Assembly: GCF_018333235.1 (NCBI RefSeq)
Contig: NZ_BORP01000001.1
Coordinates: 310,001 to 374,000, forward strand
Direction: 5' to 3'
DNA: 64,000 nucleotides
DNA from: Ornithinibacillus bavariensis
Lineage (GTDB): Bacteria; Bacillota; Bacilli; Bacillales; Amphibacillaceae
The notes under the pieces are model-generated. The model had not been told where the DNA came from, made no database searches, and worked only from the letters and a program-made list of their open reading frames with translations. Within the stretch, counting starts at the first letter, position 1. Each line of letters begins with the position of its first letter. The translations under genes and the position numbers were made by a program. Shown piece by piece: positions 8,510 through 16,384 of the stretch.

Positions 8510-9025
8510 TTAAACTGTAATTGGCTTTGAACGTTTCAATATTTGTTGGACGACCGGATAGATAATTACCATTAAGACAGTATTTAGTCCGGCTGCTGGT
8601 AAAACAGCAGTTGTAAAAGCAAATAAAAATGCTCCATCCATTAGGCCAATAACAAAAAATACGAGACTTAGAAAAATTGACCCACTTATCAAGGTTCCAA
8701 CCGCAGTTAGCACAGGTGCAGCGATATTACTATTTAACCGATCTTTCACTAATAGAAATAAAGCAAAGAAAATCAGTGCCGTTACCGGTTTTTCAATGAT
8801 GTTAGCAATTTGTCCACCTGGTGCATTCGAAGTTAATCCAGATAAAATACCTGTTGCAATGGCCAGTACACTCACATATTTTAGCTTAGGAAACAGCATA
8901 ATTCCTATAAACATCATGGCCAACATCATGTCTGGTGTAACACCATAAATTGGAGGCATGATAAAGTGCAGCACTGCACCAATCCCCACTAAAAGTGATA
9001 GAATTACTAAAATCCTAGTATTCAT
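8510..9025 (-). CDS. trpP: Tryptophan transporter TrpP
   Basis: 171 residues, five or six hydrophobic segments and almost no soluble portion. It matches the TrpP (YhaG) family of small membrane proteins involved in tryptophan uptake in Bacillus, and lies between yhaH and hit as in B. subtilis. The ribosome binding site GAGGAGAG is embedded in a run of NAG triplets at 5-nt spacing, described separately as a TRAP-binding site. Synthesis is therefore expected to be blocked when tryptophan is plentiful. Confidence 0.88.
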   Translation of the reverse strand: MNTRILVILSLLVGIGAVLHFIMPPIYGVTPDMMLAMMFIGIMLFPKLKYVSVLAIATGILSGLTSNAPGGQIANIIEKPVTALIFFALFLLVKDRLNSNIAAPVLTAVGTLISGSIFLSLVFFVIGLMDGAFLFAFTTAVLPAAGLNTVLMVIIYPVVQQILKRSKPITV

Positions 9026-9031
9026 TTGTAT

Positions 9032-9059
9032 CTCTCCTCAACTAAGCTTTGCTAAGCTC
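9032..9059 (-). promoter_or_regulatory. Candidate TRAP-binding site over the trpP ribosome binding site
   Basis: Read on the minus strand, the leader has six triplets GAG-TAG-AAG-TAG-GAG-GAG, each separated by exactly 2 nt (period 5). The last two form the trpP Shine-Dalgarno. More GAG triplets occur upstream (around 9072 and 9086) out of phase. TRAP, the tryptophan-activated attenuation protein, binds 9-11 (G/U)AG triplets with 2-3 nt spacers, and B. subtilis trpP is known to be controlled this way. That TRAP exists in this genome is assumed. Confidence 0.6.
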
Positions 9060-9173
9060 TTTATTTTAGTTCCTCAACTGTACACTCGTTGTCAGCTGCA
9101 GAAACTTACTTAAATTATATCAAACATTATTTAAAATAAAAAGTACAATTTTATAATTGTTAGTTATTTTTGA

Positions 9174-9602
9174 CTACTTAATTTCCTTATTAATATCTGC
9201 CGCAATTCGTTGTAAATCCTCTTGTTTATATTCATTGGTATGAACTTTCCAATTTGCCGAATAGCCGTCTCCCTCGCCATAACGAGGAATTAAATGAATA
9301 TGTAAATGGAAGACAGATTGATCTGCAGCTGGTTCATTATTATTCAACAAATTCAATCCAGCTGGTTGATAAGCTTCTTTAATTGCATTTGCGATTTTGG
9401 GAATGCGTGCAAATAGCTCACTTGCTATTTCACTAGGAGTTTCATAAATGTTTTTCGTATGAATCTTTGGAATGACTAATGTATGTCCTTTTGTTACTTG
9501 ACTAATATCAAGGAATGCATACACATAATCATCCTCATACACCTTTGCAGAAGGAATTTCTCCGGCAATTATTTTACAAAATATACAATCTTCATGTGCC
9601 AT
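9174..9602 (-). CDS. hit: HIT-family nucleotide-binding hydrolase
   Basis: 142 residues with the histidine triad HLHIHLIPR at about residues 98-106 and the N-terminal CxxC pair in CIFCKII that can hold zinc. HIT proteins hydrolyse nucleoside phosphoramidates or dinucleotides; the precise substrate is unknown. Neighbours trpP and ecsA match B. subtilis. A TACAAT -10-like element lies about 25 bp upstream of the ATG on the minus strand. Confidence 0.93.
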   Translation of the reverse strand: MAHEDCIFCKIIAGEIPSAKVYEDDYVYAFLDISQVTKGHTLVIPKIHTKNIYETPSEIASELFARIPKIANAIKEAYQPAGLNLLNNNEPAADQSVFHLHIHLIPRYGEGDGYSANWKVHTNEYKQEDLQRIAADINKEIK

Positions 9603-9708
9603 ATTACCAACTCCTGACTTTTTCTTCTATTGTAATTAGTTGGGCGTGTAAAAGTAAAGGAAAGTATGTTGTTTTAGTTAAAGAACATTTGCTTCAAACC
9701 CAACTTCT

Positions 9709-9752
9709 AAAACAAAAAAAGAAACAGGCTGCCTAAATGGCAAGCCTGTTTT
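9709..9752 (-). terminator. Intrinsic terminator of the hit-ecsA intergenic RNA
   Basis: On the minus strand a hairpin with arms AAACAGGCT and AGCCTGTTT, with an inner TGCC/GGCA part, is followed by CTTTTTTTGTTTT. The T-run is strong only on the minus strand, which fixes the direction of the transcript it ends. Confidence 0.8.
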
Positions 9753-10048
9753 GTGTAGAGTCGGGGATAATACTAATGTGGGGACTTGTAAATGACCTTG
9801 TTATTCGCTTATGCAAATTACTGGTTTTTTTACAAAAACCTTTTTGTTAGTATCCCTTGGCGTTGAGATATCTTCTAACAAAAGGGTTTTATAGCATTAG
9901 ATTATCTTTCACCAACACCCCATTTGTTTTATAACAAATTTTTTAGTGAAGCATCTTCAATAATTTCCAACGCTAACACCTCATTTTTGTTGAACAAAAT
10001 GGATTACAGTGAATAATCCTCGACCCTACACTATTATTTTGAACAAAT
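9712..10048 (-). ncRNA. Candidate structured non-coding RNA of about 335 nt between hit and ecsA
   Basis: The 430-bp gap has no plausible ORF on either strand. On the minus strand it has a promoter (-10 TAGAAT), a 16-bp long-range helix (10016-10031 with 9753-9768; 14 of 16 positions complementary in Watson-Crick terms) and a terminator right after that helix. Inside are hairpins at 10001-10019 (partly exclusive with the closing helix), 9982-10001, 9906-9951 (with inner stem 9922-9939), 9839-9886 (12-bp arms) and 9823-9840. The apical loop of the 9839-9886 hairpin (CAACGCC in RNA sense) can pair with GGTGTTG at 9913-9919, or with GCGTTG at 9968-9973, suggesting a pseudoknot or a switch. The motif TGRGGTGTTRG occurs twice. 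It lacks tmRNA, RNase P, SRP or T-box signatures. Function unknown. Confidence 0.65.
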
Positions 10049-10054
10049 ATCTAA

Positions 10055-10084
10055 ATTCTATGCATCACAGTAGAAAAATGTCGA
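10055..10084 (-). promoter_or_regulatory. Probable sigma-A promoter of the intergenic RNA
   Basis: Minus strand: -35 TCGACA (10084-10079), 18-bp spacer, -10 TAGAAT (10060-10055). The predicted start near 10048 lies about 17 nt before the closing helix. Confidence 0.5.
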
Positions 10085-10105
10085 AAATCTTAATGGGAGT
10101 TTCTT

Positions 10106-10134
10106 TTGGATTTTAAATGTATTAATGATAAAAT
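10106..10134 (+). promoter_or_regulatory. Probable sigma-A promoter of ecsAB
   Basis: -35 TTGGAT, 17-bp spacer, -10 TAAAAT, about 33 bp upstream of the ecsA GTG. It is back to back with the promoter of the intergenic RNA. Confidence 0.65.
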
Positions 10135-10167
10135 TTTAACAAGTGAAAATCTAGGGGGGAGAGCTTT

Positions 10168-10911
10168 GTGGAACCGTTATTACATATTGAAGATTTGGTT
10201 GGGGGCTATACCCATAAAAATGTTCTTCATGGCATATCTTTTGACGTGAACCAAAAAGAAATAGTTGGTTTAATCGGATTAAACGGTGCTGGGAAGAGTA
10301 CGACCATTAAACATATCATTGGGTTAATGCAGCCGAAAAAAGGGTCAATATCTATTAATGGTACGACCTTCAAGGAAAACCCGAAAATCTATCGAAATCA
10401 ATTAGCATATATTCCAGAGATGCCGATTCTTTACGATGAGTTAACCTTATATGAGCATTTGCGTTTAACGGCAATGGCATATGATATTCCCGAGGAACTG
10501 TTTGAGAAGAGGCTTGAAATATTGTTAAAGGAATTTCGAATGGAGAAAAAACTAAAGTGGTTTCCAGTGCATTTTTCCAAGGGAATGCGTCAAAAGGTGA
10601 TGATAATGTGTGCATTTCTTATTGAACCACCACTTTATATTGTGGACGAGCCATTTGTGGGACTTGATCCGCTTGGCATACAATCGTACTTGAATTTAAT
10701 GAATAAGATGAAAGTAAATGGATCTGGTATCCTTATGTCTACTCATATATTAGCTACTGCTGAACGATATTGTGATAGGTTTGTAATTCTTCATGATGGG
10801 GAAATTAGAGCCTATGGAACATTAGAGGATTTACGAGAGCAATTTGATATGCCAAAGGCTACGCTGGATGATCTCTATGTTCAGCTAACAAAGGAAGATA
10901 GCCATGTTTAA
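10168..10911 (+). CDS. ecsA: ABC transporter ATP-binding protein EcsA
   Basis: 247 residues with Walker A GLNGAGKST, signature region FSKGMRQK, Walker B LYIVDEPFVGLD and the switch His in STHI. GTG start after AGGGGGGAGAG. EcsAB is an exporter-type ABC system whose loss in B. subtilis affects secretion, competence and intramembrane protease RasP activity; the transported substrate is not settled. Overlaps ecsB by 8 bp. Confidence 0.93.
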   Translation: MEPLLHIEDLVGGYTHKNVLHGISFDVNQKEIVGLIGLNGAGKSTTIKHIIGLMQPKKGSISINGTTFKENPKIYRNQLAYIPEMPILYDELTLYEHLRLTAMAYDIPEELFEKRLEILLKEFRMEKKLKWFPVHFSKGMRQKVMIMCAFLIEPPLYIVDEPFVGLDPLGIQSYLNLMNKMKVNGSGILMSTHILATAERYCDRFVILHDGEIRAYGTLEDLREQFDMPKATLDDLYVQLTKEDSHV

Positions 10912-12118
10912 CTCACATGACTTTTTTATGAAGCGATTTAGCACTCATATAAAGGATACTAGCAGATATTTAAAATATATCTTTAATGGACATATTGCTT
11001 TCGCCATGCTGTTTTTCATTGCGGCAGCAGCATATTATTATCAGCAGTGGTTAGCTAATATACCAGAAAATTTCCCAACAGCTTGGTTAATGGGAATCGT
11101 TTTCGGAATTGTTGTGAGCTATAGTCCTGTACGAACCTTGTTAAAAGAGCCAGATCTCGTCTTTTTAATTGCTGCTGAGCATAAAATGAGTGCTTATTTT
11201 CGAAATGCCCTTATCTATAGCTTTGTCATTCAACTATATATTGTTGCACTTGTAGTTGCAGCATTTGGACCATTATATTTTGCATCATTTCCAGAGCGTG
11301 AGGGAAGAGTATATCTTTTTACTATTTTGGTTGTGCTAATTTTTAAATTGTGGAATTTATTCGCAAATTGGTGGATGTTAAAGATACGGGATAAAAATAT
11401 CCGTTACACAGATCAAGCTGCACGCTTTGTATTAAATGTTGCCGTATTTTACTTTCTTATAAGTGGGGAAATGGTTATCGCGGGAATAACAACGATTCTT
11501 TTTGTCATTATTTTTCTTTATGACCTCGGTCTTTCTAGAAAACAAGCTGGTCTTGCTTGGGAATTATTAGTAGAAAAAGATCAACATCGTATGCAGTCCT
11601 TTTATCGATTTGCTAATCTATTCACAGATGTACCACATTTGAAGAATCGAATTAGACCACGACACTGGCTCGTATCCTTCGTTGAAAAGAGAATCCCATT
11701 TGATAGGAAGAATACGTATGACTATTTGTACCGTATTACCTTTATTCGCGGTGGCGATTATATGTCGATGTATATTCGTTTAATTGTAATTGGTGGGCTA
11801 TTTATTTATTACATTCCAAATATCTGGATCAAGATTCTTTTCGCGATTTTATTTCTATATATGAGTAGCTTCCAAATGATGACACTATATCAGCATCATC
11901 GTACAATTATGTGGTTAGATTTATATCCAGTTGACGTCGAACAACGAAAGACAGCACTAATAAAATGGCTTGTTCAGCTAGCAATGATTCAGACTATACT
12001 CTATGCAATCGTCTTTCTTTTTACACAAGCATTTTTAGGATTTGCCATAACACTTGTTGGTGGAATTCTATTTGTATATTTGTTTACGAATGGGTATGTA
12101 AAGCACAAGCTTGTATAA
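10904..12118 (+). CDS. ecsB: ABC transporter permease EcsB
   Basis: 404 residues with about ten hydrophobic segments in pairs, the usual pattern and size of EcsB. Translationally coupled to ecsA by overlap. In B. subtilis ecsC follows; here it is absent and yhaA is next on the opposite strand. The segment RHWLVSFVEKRIPFDRKNTYDYLYRITFIR is split by prolines and is conserved in the family (RHWLVSFVEKR and YDYLYRITFIR). Confidence 0.92.
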   Translation: MFNSHDFFMKRFSTHIKDTSRYLKYIFNGHIAFAMLFFIAAAAYYYQQWLANIPENFPTAWLMGIVFGIVVSYSPVRTLLKEPDLVFLIAAEHKMSAYFRNALIYSFVIQLYIVALVVAAFGPLYFASFPEREGRVYLFTILVVLIFKLWNLFANWWMLKIRDKNIRYTDQAARFVLNVAVFYFLISGEMVIAGITTILFVIIFLYDLGLSRKQAGLAWELLVEKDQHRMQSFYRFANLFTDVPHLKNRIRPRHWLVSFVEKRIPFDRKNTYDYLYRITFIRGGDYMSMYIRLIVIGGLFIYYIPNIWIKILFAILFLYMSSFQMMTLYQHHRTIMWLDLYPVDVEQRKTALIKWLVQLAMIQTILYAIVFLFTQAFLGFAITLVGGILFVYLFTNGYVKHKLV

Positions 12119-12124
12119 TACAGT

Positions 12125-12172
12125 AAGGGTAGTCCTTTTGAGAAGAATAAAGGGCCACCCTTTTATGTTTTG
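12125..12172 (+). terminator. Terminator of ecsAB
   Basis: Imperfect 11-bp stem AAGGGTAGTCC/GGGCCACCCTT followed by TTATGTTTTG. Confidence 0.65.
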
Positions 12173-12284
12173 TGACTATTTCAAAGTATATTTAATGCTG
12201 TTATCCTTAAATTTATCAAAGAGTTGATTATGGTAATTTAATAGAAAACCATTCTCAGCAACATAAATACTTTTCCATCTTGAA

Positions 12285-12320
12285 ACCCAAAAGTCAGATT
12301 ATTGATGCTGACTTTTGGGT
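12285..12320. terminator. Inverted repeat downstream of yhaA, probable terminator
   Basis: Perfect 13-bp arms ACCCAAAAGTCAG/CTGACTTTTGGGT with a 10-nt loop. The T-run beyond it is short (TTTC on the minus strand), so it may act as an RNA-stabilising hairpin instead. Confidence 0.6.
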
Positions 12321-12341
12321 ATGAACTAATTTACGAGGCAA

Positions 12342-13511
12342 TTATTCTTCTTGATAAGCATAATAAGCACTAATTAACGTTTTCGCTGCAATAGGCATTG
12401 CTCGTTCATCGAAATCAAAGTGTGGATGGTGGTGTGGATAACGATTTCCTTCCTTCTCTGCACCTGTGAAGAAAAATGCTCCCGGCTTCTCAAGTAAATA
12501 ATAGGCAAAATCCTCTCCACCCATAACAGGAATTATTTCTTCCACCGTTTCAACTTCAGCAAGTTTTTGACTAACCTTCATTACTAATTCAGCTTCTTTA
12601 TCATGGTTAATCACTGGCGGATAGCCTTTTTCATAGTTAAATGTGTAGTTGCATCCATTGGCTATACAAATTCCTTTAATAATTTTCTCCATTTCTTTAA
12701 TTATTCTATCTTGGATCTCCGTATTCAAATAACGCACAGTACCTATTAATCTAGCTGTATCTGCAATAATATTGAAAGCATTACCCGCCTCAAAAATGCC
12801 TACTGTTATAACTGCTGTCTCTAGTGGGTCTAGTCTTCGGCTGATTATTTGCTGTAACTGTGTAACGATTTGCGATCCGATGACAATGGAATCCTTTGTT
12901 TCATGAGGATAGGCACCGTGTCCCCCTTGGCCTTGTATAACAATCTCAAACCGATCCGCTCCAGCCATTAGTACTCCCTTAGCTGTTTGAATAAAACCAA
13001 GAGGGGTAGTGGCCCATAAATGGGTGCCGAAAACAGCATCAACATCTTTTAAGGCTCCAGCATCAATCATCGGTTTGGCGCCCCCTGGTGCATATTCCTC
13101 GGCATGCTGGTGAAGAAACACAATGGTACCAGGTAGTTCTTCTTGATAGGATTTCATAACCTTTGCTAAATATAGTAGAGTTGAGGTGTGTCCATCATGT
13201 CCACAAGCATGCATCACCCCATCAATTTTAGATTTATATGGCACATCCTTTTCGTCTTGAATTGGTAAAGCATCGAAATCGGCTCGTAGCGCAATGGTTT
13301 TTCCAGGCTTCCTTCCTTTTAATGTAGCAACAATACCGTTACCACCTACATTTTTTTGATATGGTATACCTATTTTCTCGTAAAAATCCGCTATGTACTT
13401 CGCTGTTTTAAATTCCTTGAAGGAGAGCTCTGGATATTGATGGAGATACCGTCGAGTTTCAAGCATCTCAGGATATACAGCATCAATCGCATTATGTATT
13501 TCTTGTAGCAT
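12342..13511 (-). CDS. yhaA: M20-family amidohydrolase / aminoacylase-like metallopeptidase YhaA
   Basis: 389 residues. Metal-site motifs of the M20D amidohydrolases are present: RADFDALP, MHACGHDGH, HAEEYAPGG and a C-terminal MGGEDFAYYL. These enzymes cleave N-acyl amino acids, hippurate or similar amides with two metal ions; the substrate here is unknown. It is cytosolic (no signal peptide). Position next to ecsAB matches B. subtilis yhaA. Confidence 0.9.
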   Translation of the reverse strand: MLQEIHNAIDAVYPEMLETRRYLHQYPELSFKEFKTAKYIADFYEKIGIPYQKNVGGNGIVATLKGRKPGKTIALRADFDALPIQDEKDVPYKSKIDGVMHACGHDGHTSTLLYLAKVMKSYQEELPGTIVFLHQHAEEYAPGGAKPMIDAGALKDVDAVFGTHLWATTPLGFIQTAKGVLMAGADRFEIVIQGQGGHGAYPHETKDSIVIGSQIVTQLQQIISRRLDPLETAVITVGIFEAGNAFNIIADTARLIGTVRYLNTEIQDRIIKEMEKIIKGICIANGCNYTFNYEKGYPPVINHDKEAELVMKVSQKLAEVETVEEIIPVMGGEDFAYYLLEKPGAFFFTGAEKEGNRYPHHHPHFDFDERAMPIAAKTLISAYYAYQEE

Positions 13512-13621
13512 TACTCCACCCCTTTTCTTTTTTACTATTATATATGAAAAAATGATTTTTAATAATGATTAAATAGGCTATCATGGTAATTAAGAATACA
13601 TAGTAATGGGAGGATTAGTAT

Positions 13622-14260
13622 TTGGCTCAGCGGAAAATTATCTCTGTAATTTTCTTTATCATGGTATTAATGATGATTGGCGTATGGATCATGGATATTT
13701 TTCATGGGAAAGTACCTTATATAGACCAGATGTCAAGAGAGCTAGTTCATAGGCTCGCTCATACTGAAATATATTATTTTTTCCTTTCTGTAACGAATCT
13801 AGGCTCTAAAGAGTTTGTCTATCCTTTTGCTGGTATCATGGCAATTGTTCTCATCGTTATATATAGAGATTGGCTCCCAGGAATATTATATTTTACAGCT
13901 ATTTGTGTGACACATGAATTAAATGGGGTGTTCAAATTATTCATCCATCGAGAGAGACCTACAATACTAGTAGCAGCAAATGCAGTGGGGGAGAGTTTTC
14001 CATCAGGACATGCAATGGTTTCAATTGTCTGCTATGGTCTCCTTGCATATTTTCTAGTACAAAAGATAAATTCGAAAATGCTATCATTTTCAATCCAAGT
14101 ATTTTTTGCATTTGTCGCATTTTTAATTGGAATTAGTAGGTATTTGATAAATGTTCATTATTTAACAGATGTGATAGCAGGATTCGTGTTTGGGTATATT
14201 TGCATGATAAGTGTTATCTATTTCTTTGAATATATCCAAAAAAAGAGATATCCGTCTTGA
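13622..14260 (+). CDS. PAP2-family membrane phosphatase
   Basis: 212 residues with five or six transmembrane segments. All three PAP2 phosphatase motifs are intact: KLFIHRERP (about residue 108), SFPSGHA (125-131) and SRYLINVHYLTDV (171-183). TTG start after GGGAGGATTAGTA. Possible roles are lipid phosphatase or undecaprenyl-pyrophosphatase of the BcrC type. The neighbouring liaFSR genes respond to lipid II-cycle stress in other Firmicutes and favour the second, but this is inference. Confidence 0.85.
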   Translation: MAQRKIISVIFFIMVLMMIGVWIMDIFHGKVPYIDQMSRELVHRLAHTEIYYFFLSVTNLGSKEFVYPFAGIMAIVLIVIYRDWLPGILYFTAICVTHELNGVFKLFIHRERPTILVAANAVGESFPSGHAMVSIVCYGLLAYFLVQKINSKMLSFSIQVFFAFVAFLIGISRYLINVHYLTDVIAGFVFGYICMISVIYFFEYIQKKRYPS

Positions 14261-14352
14261 GACGGAGTGAAAAGCATTCTAGAGATGGTTTTTCCAATCT
14301 CCGAAATTGTCTACTATATAGTTAACAACCTTAGGAGAAGGGAGCATTTAAA

Positions 14353-15612
14353 ATGAATGCTGTTAGTAAGAAAGAGAATGTGAAGGTCCCCATATTTCAT
14401 AATCGTAACTTTGTTCTACTATTAATAAGTGCGATATTTTCATCACCAGGATATTTTGTATATTTAATAGGTACGGAATGGCTGATGCTAAGTATTACAG
14501 ATAATCGTTTTTATTTTGGGATGTTGTTTTTTGTAGCAGCCATTCCACGATTAATTCTACTTGTTGTCGGAGGATTATTTGCGGATCGGCTGAATAAACG
14601 TACTATTTTATTCTGGTCTGACTTTTCTAGGGCGTTATTAATTGGAATATTAATTCTATTAATTTGGACTGATACTGTAGCTATTTGGCATTTGTTAGTG
14701 TTATCTGGATTATTTGGAATATCTGATGCTTTTAGTTATCCAGCAATGAATTCATTAGTTCCAACATTACTAGAAGATGATCAGCTGCAACGTGGAAATT
14801 CATTTATACAGATGACAAATCAAATAAGTCCAATTTTGGGTCCTGCTTTAGGTGGTACATTAATTGCTTTATTAGGATTTGCTGGTGTTTATTCCGTAGC
14901 GTTTATCATGTTATTTATTTCTTCTTTAGCAGTATTGTTCATTCGTTTGAAGATAGAAAGGCAGGAGGAGGTTAGAAAGCCTGCACCACTAACCGATTTA
15001 AAGGAAGGATTTCAATATGCGCGGAAGAACGAACTTGTTATTTCGGTTGTAATCATGGCGTTTTTCCTAAACTTCTTTTTCTCTGGACCAATAGCAATTG
15101 GAATGCCGGTTATTGTTAAGGATGTATTTGATGGAAATGCAGCAAGCCTCGCAACGATTCAGACATCAATGGGGGTTGGTGCACTAGCAGGAGCAATCTT
15201 ACTCGCTAGCTGGAAATTAAAGAGACCAGGTAAAGCAGTAATTATGAGTTTAATTGGGTTAGGAATATCGTTTAGTATAACTGGGCTATCTGCTAACACT
15301 TTTATGATGGCAGGACTTGTTGCCCTAATGTCAGTACTGACGCAAATTATCAATATACCTTTAATTACCATGCTACAGCAAACTACAGAAAAGCATATGC
15401 TAGGTAGAATGATGAGTATGTTTATGACCGTTTCGACTGGATTAACTCCAGTATCCTATATTGTTACATCATCCTTAATTGCAGCAAATGTACCAATACA
15501 AGCGATTATTGTTGTTAGTGGTTTCGTTGTAACATTAATTGCCGTTTATAACTTATTAAAAAATAAAAAGTTACTTAGCTTTACATTATCACAAGGGAGA
15601 GAACAAGGGTGA
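14353..15612 (+). CDS. MFS transporter preceding liaFSR
   Basis: 419 residues, twelve hydrophobic segments, of the enterobactin exporter / macrolide efflux-like MFS type. The loop 2-3 motif reads GGLFADRLNKRTIL. AGGAGAAGGGAG precedes the ATG. Its TGA stop overlaps the GTG start of liaF (4-bp GTGA overlap), so it is co-translated with the stress sensing genes. It may export a toxic compound that triggers LiaSR; the substrate is unknown. Confidence 0.88.
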   Translation: MNAVSKKENVKVPIFHNRNFVLLLISAIFSSPGYFVYLIGTEWLMLSITDNRFYFGMLFFVAAIPRLILLVVGGLFADRLNKRTILFWSDFSRALLIGILILLIWTDTVAIWHLLVLSGLFGISDAFSYPAMNSLVPTLLEDDQLQRGNSFIQMTNQISPILGPALGGTLIALLGFAGVYSVAFIMLFISSLAVLFIRLKIERQEEVRKPAPLTDLKEGFQYARKNELVISVVIMAFFLNFFFSGPIAIGMPVIVKDVFDGNAASLATIQTSMGVGALAGAILLASWKLKRPGKAVIMSLIGLGISFSITGLSANTFMMAGLVALMSVLTQIINIPLITMLQQTTEKHMLGRMMSMFMTVSTGLTPVSYIVTSSLIAANVPIQAIIVVSGFVVTLIAVYNLLKNKKLLSFTLSQGREQG

Positions 15613-16373
15613 AAATTGGATTCTTTCGATTTCTAATAGCCGTCTTACTAATTGGCTTTGGCGTCGTTTTAGTTTTAGAAAATATAGGTGTGATGGATTT
15701 TAACGGAAGAGACGCATGGGGGTATATTTATCCTTCATTATTTATCCTATTTGGAATAAAATGGATGATAGACCGTATGAAGCATCGTGGTGGAAGCTAC
15801 GCCTGGGGATCATTTTTCTTTATCTTTGGATCATTGCTTTTATTGGACCGATTTGACATAATCACTTTTTCCTTTGGTGATGTATTTAAGTTATGGCCAC
15901 TTCTAATTATTTATTTTGGCTTTCTGTTTATTGGAAATTCGTTTAAACCAAAGATAATAATTCAGAAAAAAGGCAATCATGAAGAAGTTATTGATGCTGA
16001 ATATAGTAATAGTTCTTTTTTTACAGTAGGAAATCATGAGTTTAATAAGCCGAACTGGAAAGTAGAGCCTACAACAATTAAGACATTGGCGGGGGATTTC
16101 TATTATGATTTCTCTAAAGCATATATACCTGAAAAGGAAATTCCAATTACTGTTAATGCACTTGCTGGCGATGTGCATATCTTAATACCTGAAAACATAG
16201 AATTCCAAATTAAGGCATCAGTTAAAGCGGGAGATATTGATATTGTTGGTCAAACTGTTGATGGCATTAATCGATCTCTCAGTTATGTAACACCTAATTA
16301 TGATACTGCAACAAGAAAATTAAACTTCACATTAAAATTAAAGGCTGGGTCAATACGAGTTGATCTTGTATAG
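15609..16373 (+). CDS. liaF: LiaF-like envelope stress inhibitor protein
   Basis: 254 residues. Four N-terminal transmembrane segments (about 5-20, 35-50, 60-80 and 88-105) are followed by a soluble beta-rich domain (about 130-254, with TIKTLAGDFYYD, VNALAGDVHILIP and KAGSIRVDLV repeats) typical of LiaF/YvqF. In B. subtilis LiaF holds the LiaS kinase inactive without stress. Start GTG overlaps the MFS gene, and liaS follows after 11 bp. Confidence 0.88.
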   Translation: MKIGFFRFLIAVLLIGFGVVLVLENIGVMDFNGRDAWGYIYPSLFILFGIKWMIDRMKHRGGSYAWGSFFFIFGSLLLLDRFDIITFSFGDVFKLWPLLIIYFGFLFIGNSFKPKIIIQKKGNHEEVIDAEYSNSSFFTVGNHEFNKPNWKVEPTTIKTLAGDFYYDFSKAYIPEKEIPITVNALAGDVHILIPENIEFQIKASVKAGDIDIVGQTVDGINRSLSYVTPNYDTATRKLNFTLKLKAGSIRVDLV

Positions 16374-16384
16374 GGGGATATGAG

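Noticed and set aside
9753-10031. Plus-strand orientation of the intergenic RNA
   Set aside because: On the plus strand there is no GC-rich hairpin with a T-run after 10031, and the promoter and terminator both point to the minus strand.
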